Position numbers and translations under genes: made by a program
In this document: piece after piece, positions 13,010-29,484 of the stretch
Layout of the letters: each line of letters begins with the position of its first letter
Numbering within the stretch: position 1 is the stretch's first letter
Assembly (NCBI RefSeq): GCF_001666755.1
Contig: NZ_LZJC01000072.1
Span: 1-64,000 of the forward strand
Direction: 5' to 3'
DNA: 64,000 nt
From: Mycobacterium sp. E1214
GTDB taxonomy: Bacteria; Actinomycetota; Actinomycetes; Mycobacteriales; Mycobacteriaceae
The notes under the pieces: generated by a model
Seen by the model: the letters and a program-made list of their open reading frames with translations, nothing else
The model's database searches: none
Told to the model about the DNA's origin: nothing

Positions 13010-13507
13010 GTGACGACACCAGCGCAGGATGCGCCGTTGGTGTTCCCCTCTGTTGCTTTCCGTCCGGTTCGGCTGTTCGCTATCAGCGTTGCCCTCACGG
13101 CGGTGGCCGTGGCCCTGGCGGCCGTGTCAGGCCACTTGATGGTCGGCGTCTTCTTCGGCGTCGGGCTGTTGCTGGGTCTGCTCAACGCGGTGCTGGTCCG
13201 GCGGTCGGTCGCGTCCATCACCGCCAAGGACCATCCGCTGAAGAGCACCATGGCGGTGAATTCCGCGACGCGGCTGGCCGTCATCACCGTGCTGGGGCTG
13301 ATCATCGCGTTCCTGTTCCGCCCGAGCGGCCTGGGCGTCCTGTTCGGGTTGGCGCTCTTCCAGGTCCTGCTGGTTGCGTCCACAGCGCTGCCCGTGTGGA
13401 AGAAGCTGCGCGCGAGGGATTGGGAGCCCGGATCCGCGGACGCGCCCGAGGGCCGCGTGATCGCGAGATCGGAAGGAACGGAAGGAAGGACAACCAGCGA
13501 TGACTGA
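13010..13507 (+). CDS. AtpI-like membrane protein (Rv1303 type)
   Basis: A 165-residue membrane protein with four hydrophobic segments (about residues 22-38, 42-62, 85-103 and 107-125), first gene of the ATP synthase operon. Its place and topology correspond to AtpI, which helps c-ring assembly or Mg2+ handling in other bacteria; sequence similarity to classic AtpI is weak. GTG 13010 gives [17 protein letters not shown], the same start as Rv1303. The stop overlaps the atpB start (ATGACTGA), supporting cotranscription. Confidence 0.85.
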   Translation: MTTPAQDAPLVFPSVAFRPVRLFAISVALTAVAVALAAVSGHLMVGVFFGVGLLLGLLNAVLVRRSVASITAKDHPLKSTMAVNSATRLAVITVLGLIIAFLFRPSGLGVLFGLALFQVLLVASTALPVWKKLRARDWEPGSADAPEGRVIARSEGTEGRTTSDD

Positions 13508-14258
13508 CACGACGTTTCTCGCCGAGTCCGCCATCGAGGTCGGCGAGCACAACAAGGCCACCTGGCTGGGCCTGACCGTCAACACCGACACGATCCTGGC
13601 GACGGGTATCGCGGCCGTGATCGTGCTCGCGTTGGCGTTTTTCCTGCGCGCCAAGATCACCTCAACCGGCGTGCCCAGCGGCGTCCAGCTGTTCTGGGAG
13701 GCCATCACCGTCCAGATGCGCGACCAGATCGAAAGCGCGATCGGCATGCGCATCGCGCCGTTCGTGCTGCCGCTGGCCGTCACCATCTTCGTGTTCATCC
13801 TGATCTCGAACTGGCTGTCCGTGCTGCCGCTGCAGTACACCGATAAGGCGGGGCGCACCACCGAGCTGTTGAAGTCGGCGGCCGCCGACATCAATTACGT
13901 TCTGGCACTGGCCCTGTTCGTATTCGTCTGCTACCACGTGGCGGGCATCTGGCGCCGCGGCATCGTCGGGCACCCGCTCGCCGTCCTCAAGGGCCACGTG
14001 GCCTTCCTGGCGCCGATCAACCTCGTCGAGGAACTCGCCAAGCCGATCTCGTTGTCGCTGCGACTCTTCGGCAACATCTTCGCCGGCGGCATCCTGGTCG
14101 CGCTCATCGCGCTGTTCCCGCCCTACATCATGTGGGCGCCCAACGCGATCTGGAAGGCGTTCGACCTGTTCGTCGGCGCCATCCAGGCCTTCATCTTCTC
14201 GATCCTGACGATCCTGTACTTCAGCCAGGCCATGGAGATCGACGATCACCATGACTGA
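13500..14258 (+). CDS. atpB: ATP synthase subunit a
   Basis: Fo stator subunit forming the proton half-channels against the c-ring. The essential arginine lies in the fourth helix motif [14 protein letters not shown], and the last helix contains [19 protein letters not shown]. Six hydrophobic helices are visible in 252 residues, close to the 250 of M. tuberculosis. It overlaps the preceding gene, and atpE follows after about 80 bp. Confidence 0.97.
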   Translation: MTDTTFLAESAIEVGEHNKATWLGLTVNTDTILATGIAAVIVLALAFFLRAKITSTGVPSGVQLFWEAITVQMRDQIESAIGMRIAPFVLPLAVTIFVFILISNWLSVLPLQYTDKAGRTTELLKSAAADINYVLALALFVFVCYHVAGIWRRGIVGHPLAVLKGHVAFLAPINLVEELAKPISLSLRLFGNIFAGGILVALIALFPPYIMWAPNAIWKAFDLFVGAIQAFIFSILTILYFSQAMEIDDHHD

Positions 14259-14591
<333 letters not shown>

Positions 14592-14600
14592 TTCGCTGTG

Positions 14601-15113
14601 ATGGGTGACGCGAGCCGCAGCGTAATGGCATCCGGCCGGGTGGTGGCCGAGGGGGGTAACAACTTCCTCGTCCCCAACGGCACGTTCTTCTTCGTGCTGG
14701 CCATCTTCTTGGTCGTGCTCGGCATCATCAGCACGTTCGTCGTGCCGCCGGTCATGCGGGTGTTGCGCGAGCGCGACGCCATGGTCGCCAAGACCGCGGC
14801 CGACAACAAGAAGGCCGCCGAGCAGTTCGAGGCTGCCCAGGCCGACTACGAAGAAGCTATGACGGATGCCCGTGTGCAGGCGTCGTCGCTGCGCGACAAC
14901 GCCCGCGCCGAGGGCCGTAAGGTGGTCGAGGACGCGCGCGCCCAGGCCGAGCAGCAGGTGTCGACGACGCTGCAGCAGGCCGCCGAGCAATTGAAGCGGG
15001 AAAGAGACTCCGTGGAGCTGGATCTGCGCGCCAACGTGGCCAGCCTGTCGGCGACGCTGGCCAGCCGGATCCTCGGCGTCGAAGTTGCTCCCGGGACCGC
15101 GACGAGTAGGTAA
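14601..15113 (+). CDS. atpF: ATP synthase subunit b
   Basis: Peripheral stalk subunit: one N-terminal membrane helix (about residues 30-50, [19 protein letters not shown]) followed by a long charged coiled coil. ATG 14601 (MGDASRSV) is preferred over the adjacent GTG 14598 by analogy with M. tuberculosis, which gives 170 residues. It sits between atpE and the fused b-delta gene, as expected. Confidence 0.95.
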   Translation: MGDASRSVMASGRVVAEGGNNFLVPNGTFFFVLAIFLVVLGIISTFVVPPVMRVLRERDAMVAKTAADNKKAAEQFEAAQADYEEAMTDARVQASSLRDNARAEGRKVVEDARAQAEQQVSTTLQQAAEQLKRERDSVELDLRANVASLSATLASRILGVEVAPGTATSR

Positions 15114-15120
15114 AACACAC

Positions 15121-16470
15121 ATGGGGAATTGGTCGACCTTCATCGGGCAGCTGATCGGCTTCGCCGCCATCGTGCTGCTGGTGGTGCGCTACGTCGTGCC
15201 GCCGGTGCGTCGGATGATGACCGCTCGGCAAGAGACCGTGCGTCAGCAGCTCAAAGATGCTGCCGCGGCGTCGGATCGGCTCACCGAGTCGACGACGGCC
15301 CACAGTAAGGCCGTCGAATCCGCCAAGGCGGAGTCGAAGCGGATCGTCGAAGAGGCCGAGACGGACGCGGCGCGCATCGCCGAGCAACTGCAGGCGCAGT
15401 CCGAGGTGGAGGCCGAGCGCATCAAGTCTCAAGGCGGCCGCCAGGTCGATCTGCTGCGGACGCAACTGAGTCGTCAGCTGCGCCTGGAGCTTGGCCACGA
15501 GGCCGTGCGGCAGGCGGGCGAACTGGTGCGCAACTACGTGGCCGACGCCGAGCAGCAATCCGGCACCGTCGACCGGTTCCTGGACGACCTGGAGCAGATG
15601 GCGCCGGCGTCAGCCGACGTGCGGTACCCGCTGGCGTCGAAGATGCGGTCGGCCAGCCGGCAGGCCTTGGCCAGTCTGTCCGACAAGTTCGGTGCTGTCG
15701 CCAAAGACCTTGACAACAAGGCGCTCTCGACGCTGTCCAGCGAATTGGTCGCGGTGGCGCAGCTGTTGGACCGGGAGATCGTCGTCCTGCGCTACCTGAC
15801 GGTTCCCGCCGAGGAGTCCGGCCCCCGGGTTCGGCTGATCGAGCAGTTGCTGTCCGGCAAGGTCGGTGACGTGACGCTCGACGTCCTGCGCTCGGCGGTG
15901 GCCGAGCGGTGGTCGGCGAACTCCGATCTCGTCGACGCCATCGAGCACGTGTCGCGACAGGCCTTGCTGGAAGTGGCCGAGCGCGAGGACAAGGTCGACG
16001 AGGTTGAAGAACAGCTTTTCCGGTTCTCCCGCATCCTGGACGCGCAACCCCGGTTGGCCATCCTGCTGGGCGACTTCGCCGTTCCGGTGGAAGGCCGAGT
16101 CCAGTTGCTGCACAACGTCCTTGAGGGCGCAAGCGGCCGCGTCAACCCCATCGTCGAGTCGCTGCTCACCCAGACGGTCCAGCTGCTGCGCGGCGAGCCG
16201 GCCGAGTCGGCCATCGAGTTCCTGGCCGCCGCCGCGGTTGCGCGCCGCGGTGAGGTCGTCGCGCAGGTCAGCGCGGCGGCCGAACTCAGCGACGAGCAGC
16301 GCACCCGCCTCGCCGACGTGCTCGCCCGCATCTACGGCCACCCGGTGACGGTGCAGCTGCAGATCGAGCCGGAGCTGCTGGGCGGGCTGCTCATCTCCGT
16401 CGCCGACGAGGTGATCGACGGGACGCTCTCGTCCCGGCTGGCCGCGGCCGAGGCTCAGTTGCCCGACTGA
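15121..16470 (+). CDS. atpFH: Fused ATP synthase b'-delta subunit
   Basis: Mycobacterial-type fusion. The first about 165 residues are a second b-like subunit (membrane helix near residues 3-25, then coiled coil). The remainder is the delta subunit that caps F1 (typical C-terminal [20 protein letters not shown]). ATG 15121 ([11 protein letters not shown]) aligns with the M. tuberculosis start and gives 449 residues. The fusion is normal for mycobacteria and not a rearrangement of this strain. Confidence 0.95.
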   Translation: MGNWSTFIGQLIGFAAIVLLVVRYVVPPVRRMMTARQETVRQQLKDAAAASDRLTESTTAHSKAVESAKAESKRIVEEAETDAARIAEQLQAQSEVEAERIKSQGGRQVDLLRTQLSRQLRLELGHEAVRQAGELVRNYVADAEQQSGTVDRFLDDLEQMAPASADVRYPLASKMRSASRQALASLSDKFGAVAKDLDNKALSTLSSELVAVAQLLDREIVVLRYLTVPAEESGPRVRLIEQLLSGKVGDVTLDVLRSAVAERWSANSDLVDAIEHVSRQALLEVAEREDKVDEVEEQLFRFSRILDAQPRLAILLGDFAVPVEGRVQLLHNVLEGASGRVNPIVESLLTQTVQLLRGEPAESAIEFLAAAAVARRGEVVAQVSAAAELSDEQRTRLADVLARIYGHPVTVQLQIEPELLGGLLISVADEVIDGTLSSRLAAAEAQLPD

Positions 16471-16528
16471 GCGCCCACTACTTTCCCCACCCCATGCGAA
16501 CAAAGATCAAGTAGGAAGACGAAAAGCC

Positions 16529-18253
16529 ATGGCCGAGTTGACAATCTCTGCTGACGCCATCCAGAGCGCCATCGAGGAGTACGTAGGCTCCTTCACCTCC
16601 GACACCTCCCGCGAGGAGGTGGGCACGGTCACCGAGGCCGGGGACGGCATCGCGCACGTCGAAGGCCTGCCCTCCGTCATGACCCAGGAGCTGCTCGAGT
16701 TTCCCGGCGGCGTTCTCGGCGTGGCGCTGAACCTCGACGAGCACAGCATCGGTGCGGTCATCCTGGGTGACTTCGAAAAGCTCGAGGAGGGTCAGCAGGT
16801 CAAGCGGACCGGCGAGGTCTTGTCGGTCCCGGTCGGTGACGCGTTCCTCGGACGGGTCGTCAACCCGCTGGGCGAGCCGATCGACGGCCGCGGCGACATC
16901 GAGACCGACACCCGCCGCGCCCTGGAGATTCAGGCGCCCTCGGTGGTGCAGCGCCAGAGCGTGAAAGAGCCGCTGCAGACCGGCATCAAGGCCATCGACG
17001 CGATGACCCCGATCGGCCGCGGCCAGCGGCAGCTGATCATCGGCGACCGCAAGACGGGCAAGACCGCCGTGTGCGTCGACACGATCATCAACCAGCGCCA
17101 GAACTGGGAGACCGGCGACGAGCGCAAGCAGGTGCGGTGCGTGTACGTGGCCATCGGCCAGAAGGGCACCACCATCGCCTCGGTCCGTCGCGCGCTGGAA
17201 GAGGGCGGCGCGATGGACTACACCACGATCGTGGCCGCGCCCGCGTCGGACTCCGCCGGCTTCAAATGGCTTGCGCCGTACACGGGTTCGGCGATCGCCC
17301 AGCACTGGATGTACGACGGCAAGCACGTGCTGATCGTGTTCGACGACCTGAGCAAGCAGGCCGAGGCGTACCGCGCCATCTCGCTGCTGCTGCGTCGCCC
17401 GCCGGGCCGCGAGGCCTACCCCGGTGACGTGTTCTACCTGCACTCGCGGCTCTTGGAGCGTTGCGCAAAGCTCTCCGACGAGCTCGGCGGCGGCTCGATG
17501 ACCGGCCTGCCGATCATCGAGACCAAGGCCAACGACATCTCGGCCTATATCCCCACGAACGTCATCTCGATCACCGACGGTCAGTGCTTCCTCGAGTCAG
17601 ACCTGTTCAACCAGGGCGTCCGCCCGGCCATCAACGTCGGTGTCTCGGTGTCGCGCGTGGGTGGTGCCGCACAGATCAAGGCGATGAAGGAGGTGGCCGG
17701 CTCGCTGCGTCTGGACCTGTCGCAGTACCGCGAGTTGGAGTCCTTCGCCGCGTTCGCCTCCGACCTGGACGCCACGTCGAAGGCCCAGCTGGAGCGCGGT
17801 GAGCGGTTGGTGGAGTTGCTCAAGCAGCCCCAGTACCAGCCGATGCCCGTTGAGGAGCAGGTGGTTTCGATCTTCCTGGGCACCGGCGGCCACCTGGACT
17901 CGGTGCCGGTAGAGGACGTGCGGCGTTTCGAGACCGAGCTGCTCGACCACATCCGGGCGTCGGAGGAGAAGTTCCTCGCGGGCATCCGCGACAGCCAGAA
18001 GCTGTCCGAGGAGGGCGAGAAGCAGCTGACCGACATCATCAAGAACTTCAAGAAGAGCTTCGCGGCCACCGACGGTGGTTCGGTGGTGCCCGACGAGCAC
18101 GCCGAGCCCCTCGAGGGCGAGGAGAAGGAGTCGGTGAAGGTCAAGAAGCAGTCCGACAAGGAAGGCGCCAAGAAGGACGGCGGCTCCGGCAAAGATAGCG
18201 TTTCCAAGGACAGCGGCTCGGACCAGGGCGGCTCGGAGAAGAAAAAGAAGTAG
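16529..18253 (+). CDS. atpA: ATP synthase subunit alpha with long charged C-terminal tail
   Basis: Non-catalytic nucleotide-binding F1 subunit. Walker A GDRKTGKT is at residues 172-179, and the visit-dependent loop and [10 protein letters not shown] segment are conserved. The core matches M. tuberculosis closely. After about residue 515 the protein has a Lys/Ser/Gly/Asp-rich tail ending in EKKKK, making 574 residues against 549 in M. tuberculosis. In mycobacteria the alpha C-terminal extension suppresses ATP hydrolysis (established), so the extra low-complexity length may matter. Confidence 0.97.
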   Translation: MAELTISADAIQSAIEEYVGSFTSDTSREEVGTVTEAGDGIAHVEGLPSVMTQELLEFPGGVLGVALNLDEHSIGAVILGDFEKLEEGQQVKRTGEVLSVPVGDAFLGRVVNPLGEPIDGRGDIETDTRRALEIQAPSVVQRQSVKEPLQTGIKAIDAMTPIGRGQRQLIIGDRKTGKTAVCVDTIINQRQNWETGDERKQVRCVYVAIGQKGTTIASVRRALEEGGAMDYTTIVAAPASDSAGFKWLAPYTGSAIAQHWMYDGKHVLIVFDDLSKQAEAYRAISLLLRRPPGREAYPGDVFYLHSRLLERCAKLSDELGGGSMTGLPIIETKANDISAYIPTNVISITDGQCFLESDLFNQGVRPAINVGVSVSRVGGAAQIKAMKEVAGSLRLDLSQYRELESFAAFASDLDATSKAQLERGERLVELLKQPQYQPMPVEEQVVSIFLGTGGHLDSVPVEDVRRFETELLDHIRASEEKFLAGIRDSQKLSEEGEKQLTDIIKNFKKSFAATDGGSVVPDEHAEPLEGEEKESVKVKKQSDKEGAKKDGGSGKDSVSKDSGSDQGGSEKKKK

Positions 18254-18259
18254 CGACCA

Positions 18260-20669
<2,410 letters not shown>

Positions 20670-20699
20670 CGACCCGGTCGAGTCGAAAGGTGGTGTGGC

Positions 20700-21065
20700 A
20701 TGGCCGAAATGAACGTCGAGATCGTCGCTGTCGACCGCAAGATCTGGTCGGGTGAGGCGAAGTTCGTGTTCACCCGCACCACCGTCGGGGAGATCGGCAT
20801 CATGCCGCGGCACATCCCGCTGGTGGCTCAACTGGTCGACGACGCGATGGTGCGCGTCGAACGGGACGGCGAAGACGACTTACGGATCGCCGTGGACGGC
20901 GGCTTCCTTTCGATCACCGAGGAATCGGTGACCGTGCTCGCCGAATCCGCGGCATTCGAGTCCGAGATCGACGAGAGCTCCGCCCGGGAGGATTCCGAAT
21001 CGGACGATCCCCGGATCGCGGCCAGAGGGCGCGCGAGACTGCGCGCCGTCGGCGCGATCGACTGA
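20700..21065 (+). CDS. atpC: ATP synthase subunit epsilon
   Basis: F1 subunit of 121 residues that couples gamma to the c-ring and regulates hydrolysis. The N-terminal beta-barrel is recognisable ([20 protein letters not shown]). The C-terminal helical part is short, as in other mycobacteria, and ends in an arginine-rich segment. It is the last gene of the ATP synthase operon; a DUF2550 gene follows after six bases. Confidence 0.95.
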   Translation: MAEMNVEIVAVDRKIWSGEAKFVFTRTTVGEIGIMPRHIPLVAQLVDDAMVRVERDGEDDLRIAVDGGFLSITEESVTVLAESAAFESEIDESSAREDSESDDPRIAARGRARLRAVGAID

Positions 21066-21071
21066 CGGCAG

Positions 21072-21515
21072 ATGGGCGCGCCCATGGTTGGCATGGTCGT
21101 GCTCGTCGTCGTCCTGGGGGCCGCCGTCGCCGCGCTGAGCTACCGGTTGTGGAAACTGCGCCAAGGTGGAACGGCGGGCATCATGCGCGACGTCCCCGCG
21201 GTCGGCGGCCACGGCTGGCGGCATGGCGTGATCCGGTACCGCGGCGGGGAGGCCCTGTTCTACCGGCTCTCCAGCCTGCGGTTGTGGCCGGATCGCCGGC
21301 TTAGCAGGCGGGGCGTAGAGATCGTCGCCAGGCGCGCACCCCGCGGCGACGAGTTCGACATCATGACCGACGAGATCGTCGTCCTCGAACTGCGCGATAC
21401 CACGCAGGAACCGCGTTCGGGGTACGAGATCGCGTTCGACAAGGGGGCGTTGACCGCTTTCCTGTCCTGGCTGGAGTCCCGCCCCTCACCGCGTGCGCGC
21501 CGGCGTAGCTTCTGA
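21072..21515 (+). CDS. DUF2550 membrane-anchored protein (Rv1312 type)
   Basis: A 147-residue protein with one N-terminal membrane helix (about residues 4-22, VGMVVLVVVLGAAVAALSY) and a basic soluble domain (KLRQGGTAGIMRD, WRHGVIRYRG, LWPDRRLSRRGVE). It closely resembles Rv1312, and its fixed place behind atpC suggests a link with the ATP synthase or envelope, but no function is established. It converges with the following pduO gene; the stops are 34 bp apart. Confidence 0.88.
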   Translation: MGAPMVGMVVLVVVLGAAVAALSYRLWKLRQGGTAGIMRDVPAVGGHGWRHGVIRYRGGEALFYRLSSLRLWPDRRLSRRGVEIVARRAPRGDEFDIMTDEIVVLELRDTTQEPRSGYEIAFDKGALTAFLSWLESRPSPRARRRSF

Positions 21516-21549
21516 CCAGTTCGCCGCCGCGACAACCACTTTGACGGCC

Positions 21550-22128
21550 TCAGTCCGCGGCGCCGCCTCCTGGCTGCCACAGCACGTCACCCTCGGGGTT
21601 CGCCGCCCGCGACAAGATGAACAACAGGTCGGACAGCCGATTGAGGTACTTGGCCGGCAGCACGCTGACCGTCTCCGGGGCGGACTCGACCGCAGCCCAC
21701 GCCGATCGCTCGGCGCGCCGCACCACGGTACGGGCCACGTGCAGCAACGCCGACAACGGCGAACCACCCGGCAGCACAAAGGATTTCAGCGCCGGCAGCG
21801 GTTCGTTATATTTGTCACACCAACCCTCCAGCCGGTCGATGTAGGCCTGCGGAACGCGCAGGGGGGGATACTTCGGATCCGGGACCACCGGCGTGGACAG
21901 GTCGGCGCCGGCGTCGAACAGGTCGTTTTGGATCTGGCGCAGCACGCCCGCGATCTCGGCATCGGGGCCGCCCAGCGCGAGCGCGACGCCGATCGCGCAG
22001 TTGGCTTCGTCACAGTCGGCGTAGGCGATCAGGCGGGCGTCGTTCTTGGAAACCCGCGAGAAGTCGCTGAGCCCGGTGGTCCCGTCATCGCCGGTCCGCG
22101 TGTAAATGCGGGTCAGGTGCACTGCCAT
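21550..22128 (-). CDS. pduO: PduO-type ATP:cob(I)alamin adenosyltransferase
   Basis: Transfers adenosyl from ATP to cob(I)alamin, making adenosylcobalamin. The ATP-binding N-terminal motif RIYTRTGDDGTTGL is present, followed by the helical bundle with SFVLPGGSPLSALLHVARTVVRRAER. ATG 22126-22128 (MAVHLTRIYTRTG) matches Rv1314c; an in-frame TTG six bases earlier is less likely. It is divergent from murA with 69 bp between. Adenosylcobalamin is used by methylmalonyl-CoA mutase, relevant to the epimerase gene further along. Confidence 0.94.
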   Translation of the reverse strand: MAVHLTRIYTRTGDDGTTGLSDFSRVSKNDARLIAYADCDEANCAIGVALALGGPDAEIAGVLRQIQNDLFDAGADLSTPVVPDPKYPPLRVPQAYIDRLEGWCDKYNEPLPALKSFVLPGGSPLSALLHVARTVVRRAERSAWAAVESAPETVSVLPAKYLNRLSDLLFILSRAANPEGDVLWQPGGGAAD

Positions 22129-22161
22129 GACCAAACCGTACTCGGCGGGCCACTTAGCTGA

Positions 22162-22190
22162 CTGACAAGCCGATACCGCTTCACTAGACT
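22162..22190 (+). promoter_or_regulatory. murA promoter, predicted leaderless
   Basis: CTGACA (22162-22167), 17 bp, TAGACT (22185-22190). The -10 ends seven bases before the murA GTG at 22198, so transcription should start at or next to the start codon. No ribosome site is visible, which fits a leaderless mRNA, a common class in mycobacteria. Confidence 0.6.
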
Positions 22191-22197
22191 GACGCGG

Positions 22198-23451
22198 GTG
22201 GCTGAGCGATTCGTGGTGACCGGCGGCAACCGGTTGTCCGGCGAAGTCGCCGTCGGCGGCGCCAAGAACAGTGTTTTGAAACTGATGGCCGCGACGCTGC
22301 TGGCGGAGGGCACCAGCACCATCACCAATTGCCCCGACATCCTCGACGTGCCGCTGATGGCGGAAGTCCTGCGTGGCCTGGGCGCCACCGTCGAACTCGA
22401 CGGCGACGTCGCCCGGATCACCTCACCCGACGAGCCGAAGTACGACGCGGACTTCGCCGCGGTGCGGCAGTTTCGGGCGTCGGTGTGCGTGCTCGGGCCC
22501 CTGGTCGGGCGGTGCAAGCGGGCCCGGGTGGCGCTGCCCGGCGGCGACGCGATCGGCTCGCGGCCGCTCGACATGCACCAAGCGGGCCTGCGCCAGCTGG
22601 GTGCGCAATGCAACATCGAGCACGGATGCGTTGTCGCGCAAGCCGATACGCTGCGCGGCGCGGAGATCCAACTGGAATTCCCCTCGGTGGGCGCCACCGA
22701 GAACATCTTGATGGCCGCGGTGGTGGCCGAAGGCGTCACCACGATCCACAACGCGGCGCGCGAGCCCGACGTCGTCGATCTGTGCACGATGCTCAACCAG
22801 ATGGGGGCGCAGGTCGAGGGGGCCGGGTCGCCGACCATGACGATCACCGGCGTCCCGCGCCTCTACCCGACGGAACACCGCGTGATCGGGGATCGCATTG
22901 TCGCCGCCACCTGGGGGATCGCCGCGGCGATGACCCGGGGCGACATCACGGTGACGGGCATCGACCCGGCGCATCTGCAGGTCGTCCTGCACAAACTGCA
23001 CGACGCCGGCGCCACGGTCACCCAGACAGACAACAGCTTCCGGATCGCCCAGTACGAGCGGCCGAAGTCGGTGAACGTCGCGACGCTGCCGTTCCCCGGG
23101 TTCCCGACGGACCTGCAGCCGATGGCGATCGCCCTGGCGTCGATCGCCGACGGCACGTCGATGATCACGGAGAACGTCTTCGAGGCGCGCTTCCGGTTCG
23201 TCGAGGAGATGATCCGCCTCGGCGCCGACGCCCGCACCGACGGCCACCACGCCGTCGTGCGCGGATTGCCCCAACTGTCGAGCGCTCCCGTGTGGTGTTC
23301 GGACATTCGCGCCGGTGCGGGCCTGGTTCTGGCGGGTTTGGTCGCGGACGGAGACACCGAGGTCCACGACGTGTTTCACATCGATCGGGGCTACCCGTTG
23401 TTCGTGGAAAACCTGGCGATTTTGGGAGCGGAGATCGAGCGGGTACAGTAA
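22198..23451 (+). CDS. murA: UDP-GlcNAc 1-carboxyvinyltransferase
   Basis: First committed step of peptidoglycan synthesis: adds enolpyruvyl from PEP to UDP-GlcNAc. The 417 residues form the EPT fold. The active-site loop reads [15 protein letters not shown] with aspartate at residue 117 where most bacteria have the cysteine that fosfomycin alkylates. This Asp is typical of mycobacteria and explains intrinsic fosfomycin resistance (established). The gene is immediately upstream of the rRNA operon, as in M. tuberculosis. Confidence 0.97.
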   Translation: MAERFVVTGGNRLSGEVAVGGAKNSVLKLMAATLLAEGTSTITNCPDILDVPLMAEVLRGLGATVELDGDVARITSPDEPKYDADFAAVRQFRASVCVLGPLVGRCKRARVALPGGDAIGSRPLDMHQAGLRQLGAQCNIEHGCVVAQADTLRGAEIQLEFPSVGATENILMAAVVAEGVTTIHNAAREPDVVDLCTMLNQMGAQVEGAGSPTMTITGVPRLYPTEHRVIGDRIVAATWGIAAAMTRGDITVTGIDPAHLQVVLHKLHDAGATVTQTDNSFRIAQYERPKSVNVATLPFPGFPTDLQPMAIALASIADGTSMITENVFEARFRFVEEMIRLGADARTDGHHAVVRGLPQLSSAPVWCSDIRAGAGLVLAGLVADGDTEVHDVFHIDRGYPLFVENLAILGAEIERVQ

Positions 23452-23509
23452 CCAAAGTCAGTGCCCCACAAGCGCGGTCACCTCGCAGAGGGAACCGAAA
23501 CTTGGGGCC

Positions 23510-23539
23510 TTGACTCCCTCGCTGGATTGGTACTAGCCT
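23510..23539 (+). promoter_or_regulatory. rRNA operon promoter, upstream copy
   Basis: TTGACT (23510-23515), 18 bp, TAGCCT (23534-23539). It is closely similar to the second promoter 75 bp downstream and to known mycobacterial rrnA promoters with an 18-bp spacer. Confidence 0.75.
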
Positions 23540-23584
23540 GGCACGGCTGCTCCCGAACGGCCCGGAAGGGCCAAAAACTGGGAG

Positions 23585-23614
23585 TTGACTTCACTGCCGG
23601 AGATGTATTAAGCT
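23585..23614 (+). promoter_or_regulatory. rRNA operon promoter, downstream copy (PCL1-like)
   Basis: TTGACT (23585-23590), 18 bp, TAAGCT (23609-23614), followed by a conserved leader start (GGCAGGGTTGCCCC). This arrangement corresponds to the conserved PCL1 promoter of mycobacterial rrnA operons. Two tandem copies of one promoter unit are present here. Confidence 0.8.
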
Positions 23615-23646
23615 GGCAGGGTTGCCCCAAAACGGGCGAAACAAGT

Positions 23647-23733
23647 GTTGTTTGAGAACTCAATAGTGTGTTTGGTCTTTTTATTTGTTGTTGTTTTTGG
23701 CCATACCTAGCACTCCCCGTGTGTGGGTATGGC
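23647..23733 (+). promoter_or_regulatory. rRNA leader: boxA-like element and processing hairpin
   Basis: The segment GTTTGAGAACTCAATAG (about 23649-23665) is the conserved leader element that in mycobacteria is read as the boxA antitermination region. Further down GCCATACC (23700-23707) pairs with GGTATGGC (23726-23733), a hairpin probably used in pre-rRNA processing. The rest of 23452-23814 holds no gene. Confidence 0.6.
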
Positions 23734-23814
23734 TCTTTTATGATGCCAGTTTTGGTGTCTTTTTGTTAGGTCAGATATCTCTGATTGTGAATTCGCCTCG
23801 TTCATCGAGGAGTC

Positions 23815-28722
<4,908 letters not shown>

Positions 28723-28814
28723 CACACAATCGCAACCACTATTCAGCTCCGCTGACATTTCTGTCGCGGATACTCTGGACACCGCATCCCGCCACCAAAC
28801 AAATTTAAATAGAG

Positions 28815-28928
28815 TTACGGCGGCCACAGCGACAGGGAAACGCCCGGTCCCATTCCGAACCCGGAAGCTAAGCCTGTCAGCGCCGATGATACTGCCCTCT
28901 CGGGTGGAAAAGTAGGACACCGCCGAAC
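28815..28928 (+). rRNA. rrf: 5S ribosomal RNA
   Basis: About 114 nt, starting TTACGGCGGCCACAGCG and ending GGACACCGCCGAAC; the two ends pair. It matches mycobacterial 5S closely and is followed at once by a strong terminator. Confidence 0.96.
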
Positions 28929-28934
28929 ATACAC

Positions 28935-28964
28935 AAAAACACCCCCGGCAACGGGGGTGTTTTT
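28935..28964 (+). terminator. Intrinsic terminator of the rRNA operon
   Basis: A perfect 12-bp stem AAAAACACCCCC / GGGGGTGTTTTT (28935-28946 with 28953-28964) around a six-base loop, with the T-run inside the stem. It is bidirectional in form and would also stop ogt transcripts coming from the other side. Confidence 0.9.
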
Positions 28965-28980
28965 GCATTTCGGGTAATGG

Positions 28981-29484
28981 TCAATCAAATAAAGTGGGCT
29001 CCGCATTTGTAGAAATGCGAGCCCTTTCCAATTGCAGCAGAGTCCGCTTACGGTCCAGGCCGCCACCGTAGCCGGTCAAGCTCCCATTCGCTCCGATGAC
29101 GCGGTGGCAGGGAACGATGATCGCGATCGGATTGTGGCCATTGGCCAACCCGACGGCACGCGCGGAACCGGGCGCGCCGATCTGCTGCGCGATGACGCCG
29201 TAGGAGCGGGTTTCCCCGTACGGAATGGTGCGCAGCGCCCGCCACACCTTGCGTTGAAATTCGCTGCCCCGCAGTTCGATAGCGAAATCGAAGTCGGTGA
29301 GCTCGCCGGCGAAATAGGCGGCCAACTGCTCGACGGCCGCGCCGAACGCCGCCGGGTTGGGCGTCCAGCCGGTGCGGCTCGGCTCGTAGGTTTGGTCGAC
29401 CATGCGCAAATGCGTCAAAACCGAATCCTGGCCGGCGAGGGTCAGCGGCCCGACGGGGCTGTCGACGGTGCGGTACTCGATCAT
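28981..29484 (-). CDS. ogt: Methylated-DNA--protein-cysteine methyltransferase
   Basis: Suicidal repair protein that removes methyl groups from O6-methylguanine. The acceptor cysteine is in IVPCHRVIG, and the helix-turn-helix wing region is PYGETRSYGVIAQQIGAP. ATG 29484 follows AGGAGG and overlaps the alkA stop (ATGA), giving 167 residues. It is cotranscribed behind ada-alkA, as in M. tuberculosis, so both are probably induced by alkylation. Confidence 0.95.
   Translation of the reverse strand: MIEYRTVDSPVGPLTLAGQDSVLTHLRMVDQTYEPSRTGWTPNPAAFGAAVEQLAAYFAGELTDFDFAIELRGSEFQRKVWRALRTIPYGETRSYGVIAQQIGAPGSARAVGLANGHNPIAIIVPCHRVIGANGSLTGYGGGLDRKRTLLQLERARISTNAEPTLFD

Noticed and set aside
28933..29480. 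Plus-strand frame 29032-29553 as a gene
   Set aside because: It is antisense to ogt, which carries PCHRV and all family motifs.
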